Shown: piece by piece, positions 1-7,755 of the stretch
Layout of the letters: every line of letters begins with the position of its first letter
Numbering within the stretch: position 1 is the stretch's first letter
Source: Acidobacteria bacterium UBA2999
GTDB taxonomy: Bacteria; Acidobacteriota; Vicinamibacteria; Vicinamibacterales; UBA2999
Direction of reading: 5' to 3'
DNA: 16,277 bases
Assembly: GCA_002346475.1 (NCBI GenBank)
Contig: DDZV01000034.1
Location: 25,350 to 41,626 of the forward strand
Made by a program: the position numbers and the translations under genes
Notes under the pieces: generated by a model
What the model saw: only the letters and a program-made list of their open reading frames with translations
The model's database searches: none
Told to the model about the DNA's origin: nothing

Positions 1-30
1 CGGCGTTCTAACCAGCTGAACTACCACCCC
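1..30 (-). tRNA. tRNA-Asp, 5' part only (cut by window edge)
   Basis: Read on the minus strand, the first 30 bases are the 5' half of a tRNA: acceptor strand GGGGTGG, then TA, a D stem GTTC/GAAC around an AGCTGGTTA loop, and the start of the anticodon stem. The GGTAGTTCAGCTGGTTAGAAC pattern is typical of bacterial tRNA-Asp. The anticodon lies outside the window, so the isotype is inferred from the D arm. It follows tRNA-Val by 83 bases on the same strand and is probably cotranscribed with it. Confidence 0.7.
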
Positions 31-113
31 AAATTACGAAATAAACCGAAAAACCTGTAATGACCCTCAACGAACTTCGATCCTCACAATAAAACAACTG
101 ACAACCAGAATTC

Positions 114-188
114 TGGTGGGCGGTACAGGACTCGAACCTGTGACAGCCGGCGTGTAAAGCCGGTGCTCTACCACTGAGCTAACCGCCC
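114..188 (-). tRNA. tRNA-Val (anticodon TAC)
   Basis: The minus strand folds as a complete cloverleaf. Acceptor strand GGGCGGT pairs with ACCGCCC, the D arm is GCTC/GAGC, and the anticodon stem CCGGC/GCCGG encloses loop TTTACAC, giving anticodon TAC (valine). The T arm is ACAGG TTCGAGT CCTGT. Discriminator A is at 117 and an encoded CCA tail occupies 114-116. Length is 75 bases with the tail. A minus-strand promoter with a perfect TATAAT lies about 33 bases upstream. Confidence 0.96.
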
Positions 189-220
189 GGCTGGTTCCCA
201 ACTGCCATGATCAAACTCTG

Positions 221-250
221 ATTATAAATTCACGATCAATCGAAGAGCAA
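221..250 (-). promoter_or_regulatory. Candidate promoter of the tRNA-Val/tRNA-Asp unit
   Basis: On the minus strand a perfect TATAAT lies at 226-221. TTGCTC at 250-245 is a weak -35 match at 18-base spacing. Transcription would start near 214, about 25 bases before tRNA-Val. The -10 box overlaps the stop codon of the upstream methyltransferase gene (222-224), so the promoter sits inside the 3' end of that gene. The -10 match is direct; the -35 and the function are inference. Confidence 0.45.
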
Positions 251-746
251 GGAGCCCAAAGCCACATGCTAACCCAGCAATCGCACGATGTTCTCTATTT
301 GTCATCATACGAGCGACACTAAAAGACCGATTAACTGCCGAATTAGGAGACACTTGGTATACATCGTAAGCAACACCAAAAACCGAACGTAAATGTGTTT
401 CTTCTGTTCGTATAGCTGACAAAATCGTCGTAGTTATATAAATAGCTACAATAAGTGCCACCACTCCACTTTTAGCCGCAAACACGACGCCGGCTGCAAT
501 AATGCTTGACCCAAGATAAAGTGGATGCTGAATCCATCGGTAAGGTCCAGACTGTGTAATCTCTGTACTCTTCTCAATATGGCCTGCTGCCCATATCCGT
601 AATGCTTCCCCAACCACAGCAATAGTGAATCCAAGAAACCATGTAAACCAAGTCGGCTGTGCCAACATGAGCACCACTATTGCTAAAGGAAACCCAAGCT
701 TAATCCGACGACTGGCAAGCCACGACACTAAAGTAGTTAAACGCAT
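222..746 (-). CDS. Isoprenylcysteine carboxyl methyltransferase (ICMT/PEMT-like) family membrane methyltransferase
   Basis: A small integral-membrane protein of 174 residues from ATG at 746; a GTG directly before it at 749 would add one residue. Hydrophobic segments near the N terminus flank the family core: a GPYRWIQHPLYLG motif in the middle, which in ICMT/phospholipid methyltransferases belongs to the S-adenosylmethionine site, and further on RTEETHLRSVFG ending near Y-x-x-Y, the usual C-terminal signature. A last hydrophobic helix closes the protein. It is the final gene of the LPS operon, about 74 bases after waaC. The substrate cannot be read from sequence. Most bacteria do not prenylate proteins, so a lipid or envelope small-molecule target is a reasonable inference. 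Family call is secure, function is not. Confidence 0.85.
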   Translation of the reverse strand: MRLTTLVSWLASRRIKLGFPLAIVVLMLAQPTWFTWFLGFTIAVVGEALRIWAAGHIEKSTEITQSGPYRWIQHPLYLGSSIIAAGVVFAAKSGVVALIVAIYITTTILSAIRTEETHLRSVFGVAYDVYQVSPNSAVNRSFSVARMMTNREHRAIAGLACGFGLLALRLIVNL

Positions 747-820
747 CACTGAGTTTCAAAAACCCACAACTTCACAAGTGCTAGCTCCAAGGCAAACAAA
801 AACTATTCCCGTGCAGACAA

Positions 821-1816
821 TCAGCTATGTGCCAAAACACAACGGTCAACCGCAGCAACAACTTCTGGCACTGTAATGTCATTGATGCAAGGATGCTGAA
901 GACGGCAACGTCTTTCATACACGCAAGAACACTCGTCTACGCGAGAGACAACTACATCACTTTCCGCCCAAGGACCGTTGCGTTCTGGTCGTGTCGGTCC
1001 GAACAATGCCACAGTCGGGGCACCTACCGAAGCAGCTAGATGAAGTGGACCAGTATCTCCAGAAATAAAAAGTTTACAGACTTGTGCAAGTGCAAGTAAT
1101 TCTGGAATCGTGGTAGTCGGTGAAATACTTGCTGCACCGTCAGACGATGCGACTACAGCAGTTGCCAAGGCTTGTTCACCAGGCCCCCAAAGCACGATAG
1201 AACCCCATCCGTATGTAGACCGGATTGAAGAAGCTAAAGCACCAAAGTGCTCTGGTTCCCAACGTTTATTTGGCCACGCTGCCCCAGGGTTAATGACAAC
1301 AAAACCATTAGGTGTCTCTTGTTGTACTTGCGAAACGATAGGCACTTGTGAAACTTCCAAAGGAAACTGTACTAACGTCTCGGTAATATTCAATGCTCCC
1401 AGTAAAGCTAGATTCTTCTGAATCACGTGAGAGATTTCTTTAGTTTCCAGCGTGTCAGTATAAAAAAAATGAGCAAGGGGTTCTCGTAAATCCCGATGTG
1501 AAAAACCAATGCGACGGGCTGCTCCAGATAGTTGAGCAATGACTGCAGATTTCACTAACCCCTGAAAGTCAATGACTACGTCGTACTGCGCACGTCGCAA
1601 AGCACGCAGTCCTCTCCACAAGCTCCCAGGCATACGAGTGTCAAGTGGAATAGAACGATCCAGGCCCACAACAAGGTTCAGGAACTCTACATAGGTTGGG
1701 TGAGTTACCCAATCCAGACGCGCAGTAGGATATCGTTTGCGAAGTGCTGCCACGGCAGGAATGGTGTGGACAATATCACCCAACGAACCAAGCCTGACGA
1801 TGAGGAAGCTATTCAC
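821..1816 (-). CDS. waaC: LPS heptosyltransferase I (GT9)
   Basis: Transfers the first L-glycero-D-manno-heptose from ADP-heptose to Kdo-lipid A at the cytoplasmic face of the inner membrane. The 331-residue length fits GT9. The N-terminal Rossmann half starts IVRLGSLGDIVHTIPA, with D14 in the place of the catalytic Asp of WaaC. DFQGLVKSA (83-91) followed by RRIGF and REPLA is characteristic of WaaC rather than WaaF. The C-terminal half has NPGAAWPNKRW (176-186), the nucleotide-sugar motif GDTGPLHLAA (253-262) and FGPT. Near the C terminus lies a four-cysteine cluster (C296, C298, C304, C310), seen in many GT9 proteins. The start is GTG within a GTGA overlap with the hldC stop, without a clear Shine-Dalgarno, so translation is probably coupled. 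Confidence 0.9.
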   Translation of the reverse strand: MNSFLIVRLGSLGDIVHTIPAVAALRKRYPTARLDWVTHPTYVEFLNLVVGLDRSIPLDTRMPGSLWRGLRALRRAQYDVVIDFQGLVKSAVIAQLSGAARRIGFSHRDLREPLAHFFYTDTLETKEISHVIQKNLALLGALNITETLVQFPLEVSQVPIVSQVQQETPNGFVVINPGAAWPNKRWEPEHFGALASSIRSTYGWGSIVLWGPGEQALATAVVASSDGAASISPTTTIPELLALAQVCKLFISGDTGPLHLAASVGAPTVALFGPTRPERNGPWAESDVVVSRVDECSCVYERRCRLQHPCINDITVPEVVAAVDRCVLAHS

Positions 1817-2286
1817 GTACGAAGTCTGATGCGATGGAATAAATCGCGTGTGGAATGGTTCTTTGGATCACCAACAATTGCCGTTCGCCCACCGTATTGG
1901 CTAACAATCTCTCGCTCCGGAACAGAATCAACCGTATAGTCAGTACCCTTACAATGAACGTCTGGCTTGAGGGCTTCTAATAATGGTCCAACGGTTAATT
2001 CAGAAAATAAAACTACATAGTCTACAACTAAGAGCGCTGCTACAAGCTCCGCACGATACTCAGCGCTCAATACTGGACGACTCTCACCTTTGAGGCGACG
2101 AACTGATACGTCAGCATTAACTGCTACAACTAGAGTGTCAGCTTCAGTCGCTGCCCCCTCTAAATATCGTACGTGACCAACATGTAATAAATCGAAGCAA
2201 CCGTTTGCTAAAGCTATGGTCCGACCTTTACTGCGATCGGTACGAATGTGATCAATAAGCGCTTCCCTGGTCAGAATTTTACCCAC
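1813..2286 (-). CDS. hldC: D-glycero-beta-D-manno-heptose 1-phosphate adenylyltransferase
   Basis: Makes ADP-D-glycero-manno-heptose from heptose 1-phosphate and ATP, equivalent to the C-terminal domain of E. coli HldE (RfaE domain II). The 157-residue protein is a stand-alone cytidylyltransferase-like domain. GCFDLLHVGHVRYL (29-42) holds the HxGH nucleotide-binding motif (H35, H38), followed by VAVNADVSVRRLKG and, towards the C terminus, the KGTDYTVDSVPE segment. The start is GTG at 2286, supported by GGGAG at 2298-2294 with 7-base spacing. It lies 72 bases after hldA and overlaps waaC by 4 bases. As in many non-enteric bacteria, kinase and adenylyltransferase are separate genes here. Confidence 0.94.
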   Translation of the reverse strand: MGKILTREALIDHIRTDRSKGRTIALANGCFDLLHVGHVRYLEGAATEADTLVVAVNADVSVRRLKGESRPVLSAEYRAELVAALLVVDYVVLFSELTVGPLLEALKPDVHCKGTDYTVDSVPEREIVSQYGGRTAIVGDPKNHSTRDLFHRIRLRT

Positions 2287-2293
2287 GCCAATT

Positions 2294-2298
2294 CTCCC
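2294..2298 (-). promoter_or_regulatory. Ribosome binding site deciding the GTG start of hldC
   Basis: On the minus strand GGGAG sits 7 bases before GTG at 2286, within AAGGGAGAA. No other start codon is as well placed, so this fixes a non-ATG start. Confidence 0.7.
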
Positions 2299-2358
2299 TT
2301 GACGTATTCAGCCTTGCTTGGCTCACTACAATCCATACACTCATCCGAACAACAATCT

Positions 2359-3366
2359 TCAATTATCTAGGGAAAGTGCCCGTCGTAATTCGGCAACGTC
2401 TACTGTAGACGTCCCTCGTTTCATAACCACAAGTCCGGCTGCATAGTTTGCAAGCCGTGCTGCTTGCTCAAAGTTAGCCCCGGCAGCTAGTGCTAGCGTT
2501 ACGGTTGCTATAACTGTATCTCCTGCACCGGTAACATCCGCAATTTCATCGGAACCAAAAATCGGAATTGTAATTACCGGTCGATTTTGTTGGAAAAGTG
2601 CCATACCTCGACTGCCACGTGTAACAAGCACTGCAGACATTCGAGTTCTTGCAAGTAATTCTTTGCCTGCCTTTTCTAGTACTCGTTTGTTGTCTTCGAT
2701 TTTTATTCCGAGCGTGTTTTCCACTTCAGCTTCATTGGGTGCACACGCAGTTAAACCTTTATAGCGCAAGAGTCCGTAACGTGTATCAAGTAAGATCGGT
2801 ACCTGTCGGCGTGACTTCCTTGCCTTCATTTTAAGGCGCGAAACTAATGCCGGGGTAATTAAACCAGAACCATAGTCAGACACAAGCACAGCGTCACAAC
2901 GGTCCACAGCACGTACGGCCATGCGCTCAAACGCCTTGCGTGTTTTGATATCAAAGACTTGCTTTCCACCGCGATCAATCCGCACAACTTGTTGCTTCGC
3001 AGAATGTATGCCACCAGCAAGAATTCTAGTTTTTATGGGAGTTGTGTAATCCGATAACCGCAAGATGTTCGCGCGCTTTATACGTGCATGTAATCTCTTA
3101 AGTAAGTGGCGTCCTGCTTCGTCTCGACCAACAAGGGCGGCTAACCGAGCTTCTCCACCAAGGGCGGCTACATTATTCGCAGCGTTACCTGCACCACCAG
3201 GCACAATTTCTGACGAGGAGTGTTCAAGAATCAGTACTGGCGCCTCACGAGAGACGCGCGCGACCTGACCATACACAAACTCATCGGCCATAACATCACC
3301 AATCACTGCTACGCGACGACCCACTAACGCATCAATCAGTGAGAAGTACCGGTTTGCAGAATCCAC
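2359..3366 (-). CDS. hldA: D-glycero-beta-D-manno-heptose-7-phosphate kinase
   Basis: Phosphorylates heptose 7-phosphate to the 1,7-bisphosphate, equivalent to HldE domain I (RfaE domain I). The 335-residue protein is a PfkB/ribokinase-family member. VPGGAGNAANNVAALGG (55-71) is the N-terminal sugar-binding signature. SDYGSGLI (163-170) and APNEAEVE (209-216) are typical of HldA. ADVTGAGDTV (276-285) is PfkB signature 2, with D283 as the expected catalytic base. The start is GTG at 3366, 7 bases after GGAGG. An ATG at 3380 is out of frame. The gene begins 13 bases after the waaF stop and is followed by hldC, the next but one enzyme of the pathway; the intervening phosphatase GmhB is not in this window. 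Confidence 0.94.
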   Translation of the reverse strand: MDSANRYFSLIDALVGRRVAVIGDVMADEFVYGQVARVSREAPVLILEHSSSEIVPGGAGNAANNVAALGGEARLAALVGRDEAGRHLLKRLHARIKRANILRLSDYTTPIKTRILAGGIHSAKQQVVRIDRGGKQVFDIKTRKAFERMAVRAVDRCDAVLVSDYGSGLITPALVSRLKMKARKSRRQVPILLDTRYGLLRYKGLTACAPNEAEVENTLGIKIEDNKRVLEKAGKELLARTRMSAVLVTRGSRGMALFQQNRPVITIPIFGSDEIADVTGAGDTVIATVTLALAAGANFEQAARLANYAAGLVVMKRGTSTVDVAELRRALSLDN

Positions 3367-3373
3367 CCGACAG

Positions 3374-3378
3374 CCTCC
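3374..3378 (-). promoter_or_regulatory. Ribosome binding site deciding the GTG start of hldA
   Basis: On the minus strand GGAGG lies directly after the overlapping TAATG of the waaF stop and 7 bases before GTG at 3366. It selects the GTG and shows that the out-of-frame ATG at 3380 is not used. Confidence 0.75.
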
Positions 3379-3379
3379 A

Positions 3380-4447
3380 TTAAGTTATTGTATTCCTTGA
3401 TCTGTCTTTAAGTGCCATAACACGCAAAGTAGCTGCATATACACTGTCTGGGGTTACGCCAGTCATGCAACTGTGATCAATGGGACATTCCCGTAACATG
3501 CAAGGCCGACACCAAACTTGATGAGCAATAACTTCTACACGCCCAGATTTTTTGCCTGTCATAGGTGCACTAGCGTGCTCGTTGGTAGGACCAAACACTG
3601 TTACAACAGGTGTACCAACAGCTGCCGCTAAATGACTGGCGCCAGAATCATTCCCAATATAAGCGTTTGATAAAGCTAAGAGAGTTGCAAGCTCAGGTAC
3701 TGTCGTTACACCAATGAGATTAATGACATGAGATCCTGTCACAAGCTCTTGCTCAAGAGCCCTTAATACAGCTGTGCCCGTCACACGGTCATTGAAAGCG
3801 CCTACTAGGACGCACACTGCATCCTGATTGTTAATCAACTTCTTGATTAGCCGAGCGACGTTTGCTGGCTCCCACTGCCTTGCAGTTCCATATGCAGCCC
3901 CGGGTGCCAGAACAATGAGTGGTGACACACCGTCATACCCGTGTTCCTGTAACTGGTCATAGACAGGCTTGATGAATCTAACAGGAATATCTACACAAGG
4001 ATGCGTAGTTTCAGCAGAAAAAGCGAGTGCTTGGATTAGATGCCTGTAATAGTCACTCTGGTGAAGCAGTGCAGATGGACGCTCAACAGCCGTGCTTAAT
4101 AGAAGCGACCGACCATCTCCACAATATCCCCAACATTCACCGATCCCAGCCCATCGTGCTATCAAAGCCGATCTGAACGAATTAGGAAAGAGAAGGGCAA
4201 CATCATACGCACCAGCCTTGAGTAATTGTGCATCTCGAAGCCAGGTACCTTCTAAACAGACTATATCTGTAAAACCATGAACCAATTCGAATAAGCCGCT
4301 AACCGATTGACGTGCCGCCACAGATACGTGAGACCTAGAGACCGTGCGACATACACTGGCCATCGCTGGAAGAGCCATAACGGCGTCTCCCAGCCAATTA
4401 GGTGCCAGCACAACAATTCGTTTAGCTTCAAGAGGTCGCATGCCCAT
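3380..4447 (-). CDS. waaF: LPS heptosyltransferase II (GT9)
   Basis: Adds the second heptose of the inner core from ADP-heptose, in the cytoplasm on the growing Kdo-lipid A. Length is 355 residues. IVVLAPNWLGDAVMALPAM near the N terminus is the WaaF signature, with D21 matching the catalytic Asp of GT9. The C-terminal half holds APGAAYGTARQW, GNDSGASHLAAA (nucleotide-sugar binding) and VFGPTNEHASAP. A cysteine motif CRPCMLRECPIDHSCM follows near the end, as in many WaaF proteins. The start is ATG at 4447, overlapping lpxL by 20 bases; a second in-frame ATG at 4441 (residue 3) is equally possible, and neither has a strong Shine-Dalgarno. The kinase hldA follows after 13 bases. Confidence 0.93.
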   Translation of the reverse strand: MGMRPLEAKRIVVLAPNWLGDAVMALPAMASVCRTVSRSHVSVAARQSVSGLFELVHGFTDIVCLEGTWLRDAQLLKAGAYDVALLFPNSFRSALIARWAGIGECWGYCGDGRSLLLSTAVERPSALLHQSDYYRHLIQALAFSAETTHPCVDIPVRFIKPVYDQLQEHGYDGVSPLIVLAPGAAYGTARQWEPANVARLIKKLINNQDAVCVLVGAFNDRVTGTAVLRALEQELVTGSHVINLIGVTTVPELATLLALSNAYIGNDSGASHLAAAVGTPVVTVFGPTNEHASAPMTGKKSGRVEVIAHQVWCRPCMLRECPIDHSCMTGVTPDSVYAATLRVMALKDRSRNTIT

Positions 4448-5384
4448 CCGTCGTCACATTCCCGGTTCCGCCTCTACCAGATAGGTTGATTGATTCATCG
4501 GTACTTGACGACAGGTCATCAGAACGCCAACGACGATGCATCCAAAACCAGAGTTCTGGGTACTTTCTGACATACATCTCAAGCACATCAGTACAACGCT
4601 GGGTAAATTCCTGTACTGCCTGCGCTCCATCGCTAACTGGTGGTTCAATTGGATGTTCAGCAATGACACGGTAACGGCCCCCCGGACTAGGAAGTCCAAA
4701 TAGTGGTACGACAACTGCACCAGTACGAAGGGCCATTGCTGCCAACGCAGACGTTGTCGCAGCTCGCCGACCAAAAAATGTCACGAAGACTGCGTCAGGA
4801 CCATGAAGGTGTTGATCAATGAGCAACCCGACTCCCTTATTAGCAGCTAGCTCTCGCATGATCCGACGTACACTCCCCTTCCGTGGAATGATACTGTTGC
4901 CAGTTTGCATGCGTAACCGCAATAGCAACTGGTCAAGCATCGGATTATCTAAAGGCCTCACAACCAGAGACATCGGCGTTACACAGAGTCCTTGACTAAG
5001 TGCAGAAACCTCCCAATACCCGAAGTGGCCACTAAAAAATAAGACCCCTTGGCCACGTTTGTACGCCTCACGTACACGTTCCTCACCTTCACTATCAAGA
5101 AGATCTAAGAAAGCTTCTGAATCCATGTCCCTAAGTTTTAGTAATTCCAGGACCAGTCGACCGCTATGTGAAAAAACACCTCGTGCAATATGTTGTCTTT
5201 CACGGTGTGAACGCCCAGGAAAAGCCGCCTGAAGATTGTCATGCGCAATTTTCCGATGTCTTCGATCAAAGGCATACACCAAAGCTCCAAGCGCTGTGCC
5301 AAGTGGCCGCAGCATAAATATAGGGAGCCATCGAACAACAATCCCAACTGTGATGACTAACAGGTATTCAACTCTATGTTTCAT
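4428..5384 (-). CDS. lpxL: Lipid A biosynthesis lauroyl acyltransferase family (LpxL/HtrB)
   Basis: Adds a secondary acyl chain from acyl-ACP to Kdo-lipid IVA at the inner face of the cytoplasmic membrane. The 318 residues match the LpxL/LpxM family. A hydrophobic N-terminal anchor (about 7-38) precedes AHDNLQAAFPG (47-57), a family signature. The catalytic HX4E box is SGHFGYWE with H120 and E125. IDQHLHGPDAVFVTFFG is the following conserved block, and PELWFWMHRRWR ends the domain before a polar tail. The start is ATG in an ATGA overlap with the lpxK stop and has no Shine-Dalgarno, which suggests coupling. LpxL and LpxM, or which acyl chain is used, cannot be told apart from sequence alone. 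Confidence 0.9.
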   Translation of the reverse strand: MKHRVEYLLVITVGIVVRWLPIFMLRPLGTALGALVYAFDRRHRKIAHDNLQAAFPGRSHRERQHIARGVFSHSGRLVLELLKLRDMDSEAFLDLLDSEGEERVREAYKRGQGVLFFSGHFGYWEVSALSQGLCVTPMSLVVRPLDNPMLDQLLLRLRMQTGNSIIPRKGSVRRIMRELAANKGVGLLIDQHLHGPDAVFVTFFGRRAATTSALAAMALRTGAVVVPLFGLPSPGGRYRVIAEHPIEPPVSDGAQAVQEFTQRCTDVLEMYVRKYPELWFWMHRRWRSDDLSSSTDESINLSGRGGTGNVTTDGHATS

Positions 5385-6442
5385 ACCAATACGGTTGTCT
5401 CACGGGCAATTTCCAGTCGCTTGAAAAGCCAGGTTCTAAATTCAACAACAGGCTCAATGGCTAATTCCATTGGGATATAAGCCACAGGTAATATCGTCTC
5501 CCTTAATCTAAAAGACATTAAGCGCATAGCATCTTTTTCTGTTGTTAGCACAGCCTCAGCATTTGCGTCACGCGCAGAAGCAAGAACGTCAGTTAAGTCG
5601 CGCGTGGTATACCAATGATGATCACGAAAGATTTTCTTTTGTACTACGTCATAACCAAATTCAGCCAGGCTAGCAAAGAACCGTTCTGGTCGTGCGATCC
5701 CTGCCAGAGCAACTATGCGGCTACCCGCTGAAAGTTGTAACGGTTGCAGAGACGTGCCAAGTAGTCTTGCAGGTTTTGGTTGAAGTTTCAGGCGAAATGT
5801 CTGTGGTACCCCCAAGGCTGTTCCAACTTTCGCTACTGTGCTGTCATCACCAACGACACAAACAGCATCGGCTACAGACGCTGTCTTCAAAGACTCTCGT
5901 AAACGTCCTGTGGGAAGCATAACTTCGTCAAGATCGTCTGCCCCTACAATTAACAACTCAATATCACGATGCAATGCCAGATGCTGAAACCCATCATCGA
6001 GCAAGTGCACAGTACAACCGAAATATCGCTCAGCTAGAGACCCAGCTAAATAACGATCGCCAGAAACAAGTACCGGAACACCAGGAAGATTGCGTGCAAG
6101 CATCTGTGGTTCATCTCCGGACTTCTCAACTGGTTCAATAGTTTTTGTTAAATCACTGACTACAAGGACGCCCTCAGTTACAACTTTTCTAGCATAGCCA
6201 CGGCTTAAAATTGCTGGCTGTTCTCCATTCGAAACAAGTTCTTTAACGATTGCTGCAACTAACGGGGTCTTCCCACTGCCACCAATCACAAGATTTCCTA
6301 TGCTGATCACTGGATGGTTTAGAACGCGTTGTGTTTCTGGATGGCTCGTGTACCAAGACCGCCTCCATGCAACAACACGGCCGTAGGCTAAACCTAACAA
6401 CCTCAGAAAAAAAGCAAAGCCGTTGCGCAAGCCTTTTATCAA
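5381..6442 (-). CDS. lpxK: Tetraacyldisaccharide 4'-kinase
   Basis: Phosphorylates the 4' position of the tetraacyl disaccharide to give lipid IVA, at the inner membrane. Length is 353 residues. An N-terminal membrane-associated helix (about 8-27) is followed by SIGNLVIGGSGKTP, the Walker A loop (G54-T59). LSRGYARK (79-86) and the LpxK hallmark DDGFQH (149-154) follow, then LPTGRLRES, where the family usually has LPxGxLRE. A C-terminal TTEKDAMRL block completes the match. The start codon is TTG at 6442, overlapping the waaA stop as TTGA; no better upstream start is seen and no Shine-Dalgarno precedes it, so expression likely depends on coupling to waaA. Confidence 0.94.
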   Translation of the reverse strand: MIKGLRNGFAFFLRLLGLAYGRVVAWRRSWYTSHPETQRVLNHPVISIGNLVIGGSGKTPLVAAIVKELVSNGEQPAILSRGYARKVVTEGVLVVSDLTKTIEPVEKSGDEPQMLARNLPGVPVLVSGDRYLAGSLAERYFGCTVHLLDDGFQHLALHRDIELLIVGADDLDEVMLPTGRLRESLKTASVADAVCVVGDDSTVAKVGTALGVPQTFRLKLQPKPARLLGTSLQPLQLSAGSRIVALAGIARPERFFASLAEFGYDVVQKKIFRDHHWYTTRDLTDVLASARDANAEAVLTTEKDAMRLMSFRLRETILPVAYIPMELAIEPVVEFRTWLFKRLEIARETTVLV

Positions 6443-7755
6443 CGCACCACACGAAAGGCACGCACAACTGCACCACGAGCAGGAAACGAAGAAGTAATTG
6501 CTTCTATCGTCTTATCTTTCGCACCTCGGTTAGCCTCAACTAATGCACGCGCACCTGCCCCGAGTCTCGCTCGATAGACAGGATCTGCCATGAGATTAAC
6601 GACCGCTTCTGTAAACTCATGTTCGTTCTGAACCTGAACAGCCGCTTCATTACGTAAAAAAGTTTCAGCAATTTCAGAAAAATTTTGCATGAAAGGACCA
6701 AAAATAATGGGACGTCCAAAAATAGCCGGTTCAAGAATATTATGGCCACCCCAAGACGAAAGGCTACCTCCCACAAATACCACTGTTGCAGCCTGATATA
6801 ACTCAGCTAACTCACCAACCGTGTCAAGAACTACTGCATCAGCTCTAGGCTCTGAGTCTATGGGTAAATTGCTTCGCCGCACAACAGCAAGTCCCTCGTG
6901 GCGACAGAGACGCTCCACGTAATCAAACCGCTCAGGGTGACGAGGTGCTAACACAAGAAGCGCTGAACTCCCACTACTCCGAATACGGTTAAAAGCACGC
7001 ACAACTGCCTTCTCCTCACCCTTGAGAGTACTTCCCGCTATGATCACTTGGCGATTACTGGACATTCGGAAAAAACGGAGAACGCGACCACGTCCCTTTG
7101 TCAACGAAGCATCGAGCGCGTCAAACTTAAGACTGCCAGTCAACTTAAGATGATCAGGGCTAGCTCCAAGAGTTAGTAGTCGCTGGGCAGCTTCATCGTC
7201 CTGCACACAAAACAGATCAATATCTTTCAGCACATGCTTAAAGAGCGATCGTACGAGTCGGTACCGTGGATAAGATCGAAATGACACACGTCCATTAACA
7301 AGTACCGTCTTGACTCCTCGCCGACGACACTCGCGGAGTAAATTTGGCCAGATCTCTGTTTCAACCATTAAAAAAAGTTTTGGTCGAACTACATCAAGTG
7401 TCCGACATACTGCAAATGCCCAATCGAATGGAAAATAAAAAACACCATCAACATCACGTACGTCACGGCGCGCAAGCTGCTGGCCAGTCAGTGTTGTCGT
7501 TGATAATAAAATCTTTAGATCCGGGTAATAACGACGAAGGTCCGTAATAAGTGGACGCGCGGTTAATACCTCCCCAACGGAAACTGCGTGAACCCAGATA
7601 GACTCGTCCCTATCAAGATTCAACGAGACAGGAAGATACCCAAGTCGCTGCGCTAGGCTACCAAAGTACTTCTTATGAAAAATCGCCTGGTACGCAAAAT
7701 ACGGCGAAGCAACAATGAAAAACACGAACGTGGCGAGACTGTAAAGGAGGTACAC
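6439..7755 (-). CDS. waaA: 3-deoxy-D-manno-octulosonic acid (Kdo) transferase
   Basis: Transfers Kdo from CMP-Kdo to lipid IVA; a GT30 enzyme anchored to the inner membrane. The 438 residues begin with a transmembrane anchor (about 3-25). WVHAVSVGE (54-62) holds the family's catalytic Glu (E62), LSTTTLTG and DWAFAVCR follow, and GGSLSSWGGHNILEPA with FGPFMQNFSE forms the C-terminal donor-binding block. It is first in the minus-strand LPS operon and overlaps lpxK by 4 bases. The start appears to be GTG at 7755. No Shine-Dalgarno precedes it, and a TACTAT at 7771-7766 is only 10 bases upstream, so a very short or absent leader is possible. Whether it adds one or more Kdo residues cannot be told. 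Confidence 0.94.
   Translation of the reverse strand: MYLLYSLATFVFFIVASPYFAYQAIFHKKYFGSLAQRLGYLPVSLNLDRDESIWVHAVSVGEVLTARPLITDLRRYYPDLKILLSTTTLTGQQLARRDVRDVDGVFYFPFDWAFAVCRTLDVVRPKLFLMVETEIWPNLLRECRRRGVKTVLVNGRVSFRSYPRYRLVRSLFKHVLKDIDLFCVQDDEAAQRLLTLGASPDHLKLTGSLKFDALDASLTKGRGRVLRFFRMSSNRQVIIAGSTLKGEEKAVVRAFNRIRSSGSSALLVLAPRHPERFDYVERLCRHEGLAVVRRSNLPIDSEPRADAVVLDTVGELAELYQAATVVFVGGSLSSWGGHNILEPAIFGRPIIFGPFMQNFSEIAETFLRNEAAVQVQNEHEFTEAVVNLMADPVYRARLGAGARALVEANRGAKDKTIEAITSSFPARGAVVRAFRVVR

Noticed and set aside
31..113. Possible small gene or RNA between tRNA-Val and tRNA-Asp
   Set aside because: Only an AT-rich spacer is seen, with no stem-loop or open frame that stands out.
1110..1421. A 103-codon plus-strand open frame inside waaC
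   Set aside because: It is antisense to a well-supported gene and shows no domain, promoter or ribosome site.
7742..7755. A strong plus-strand Shine-Dalgarno-like sequence AAAGGAGGT before position 7755
   Set aside because: No ATG, GTG or TTG follows at a usable distance with an open frame; it is the complement of the first waaA codons.
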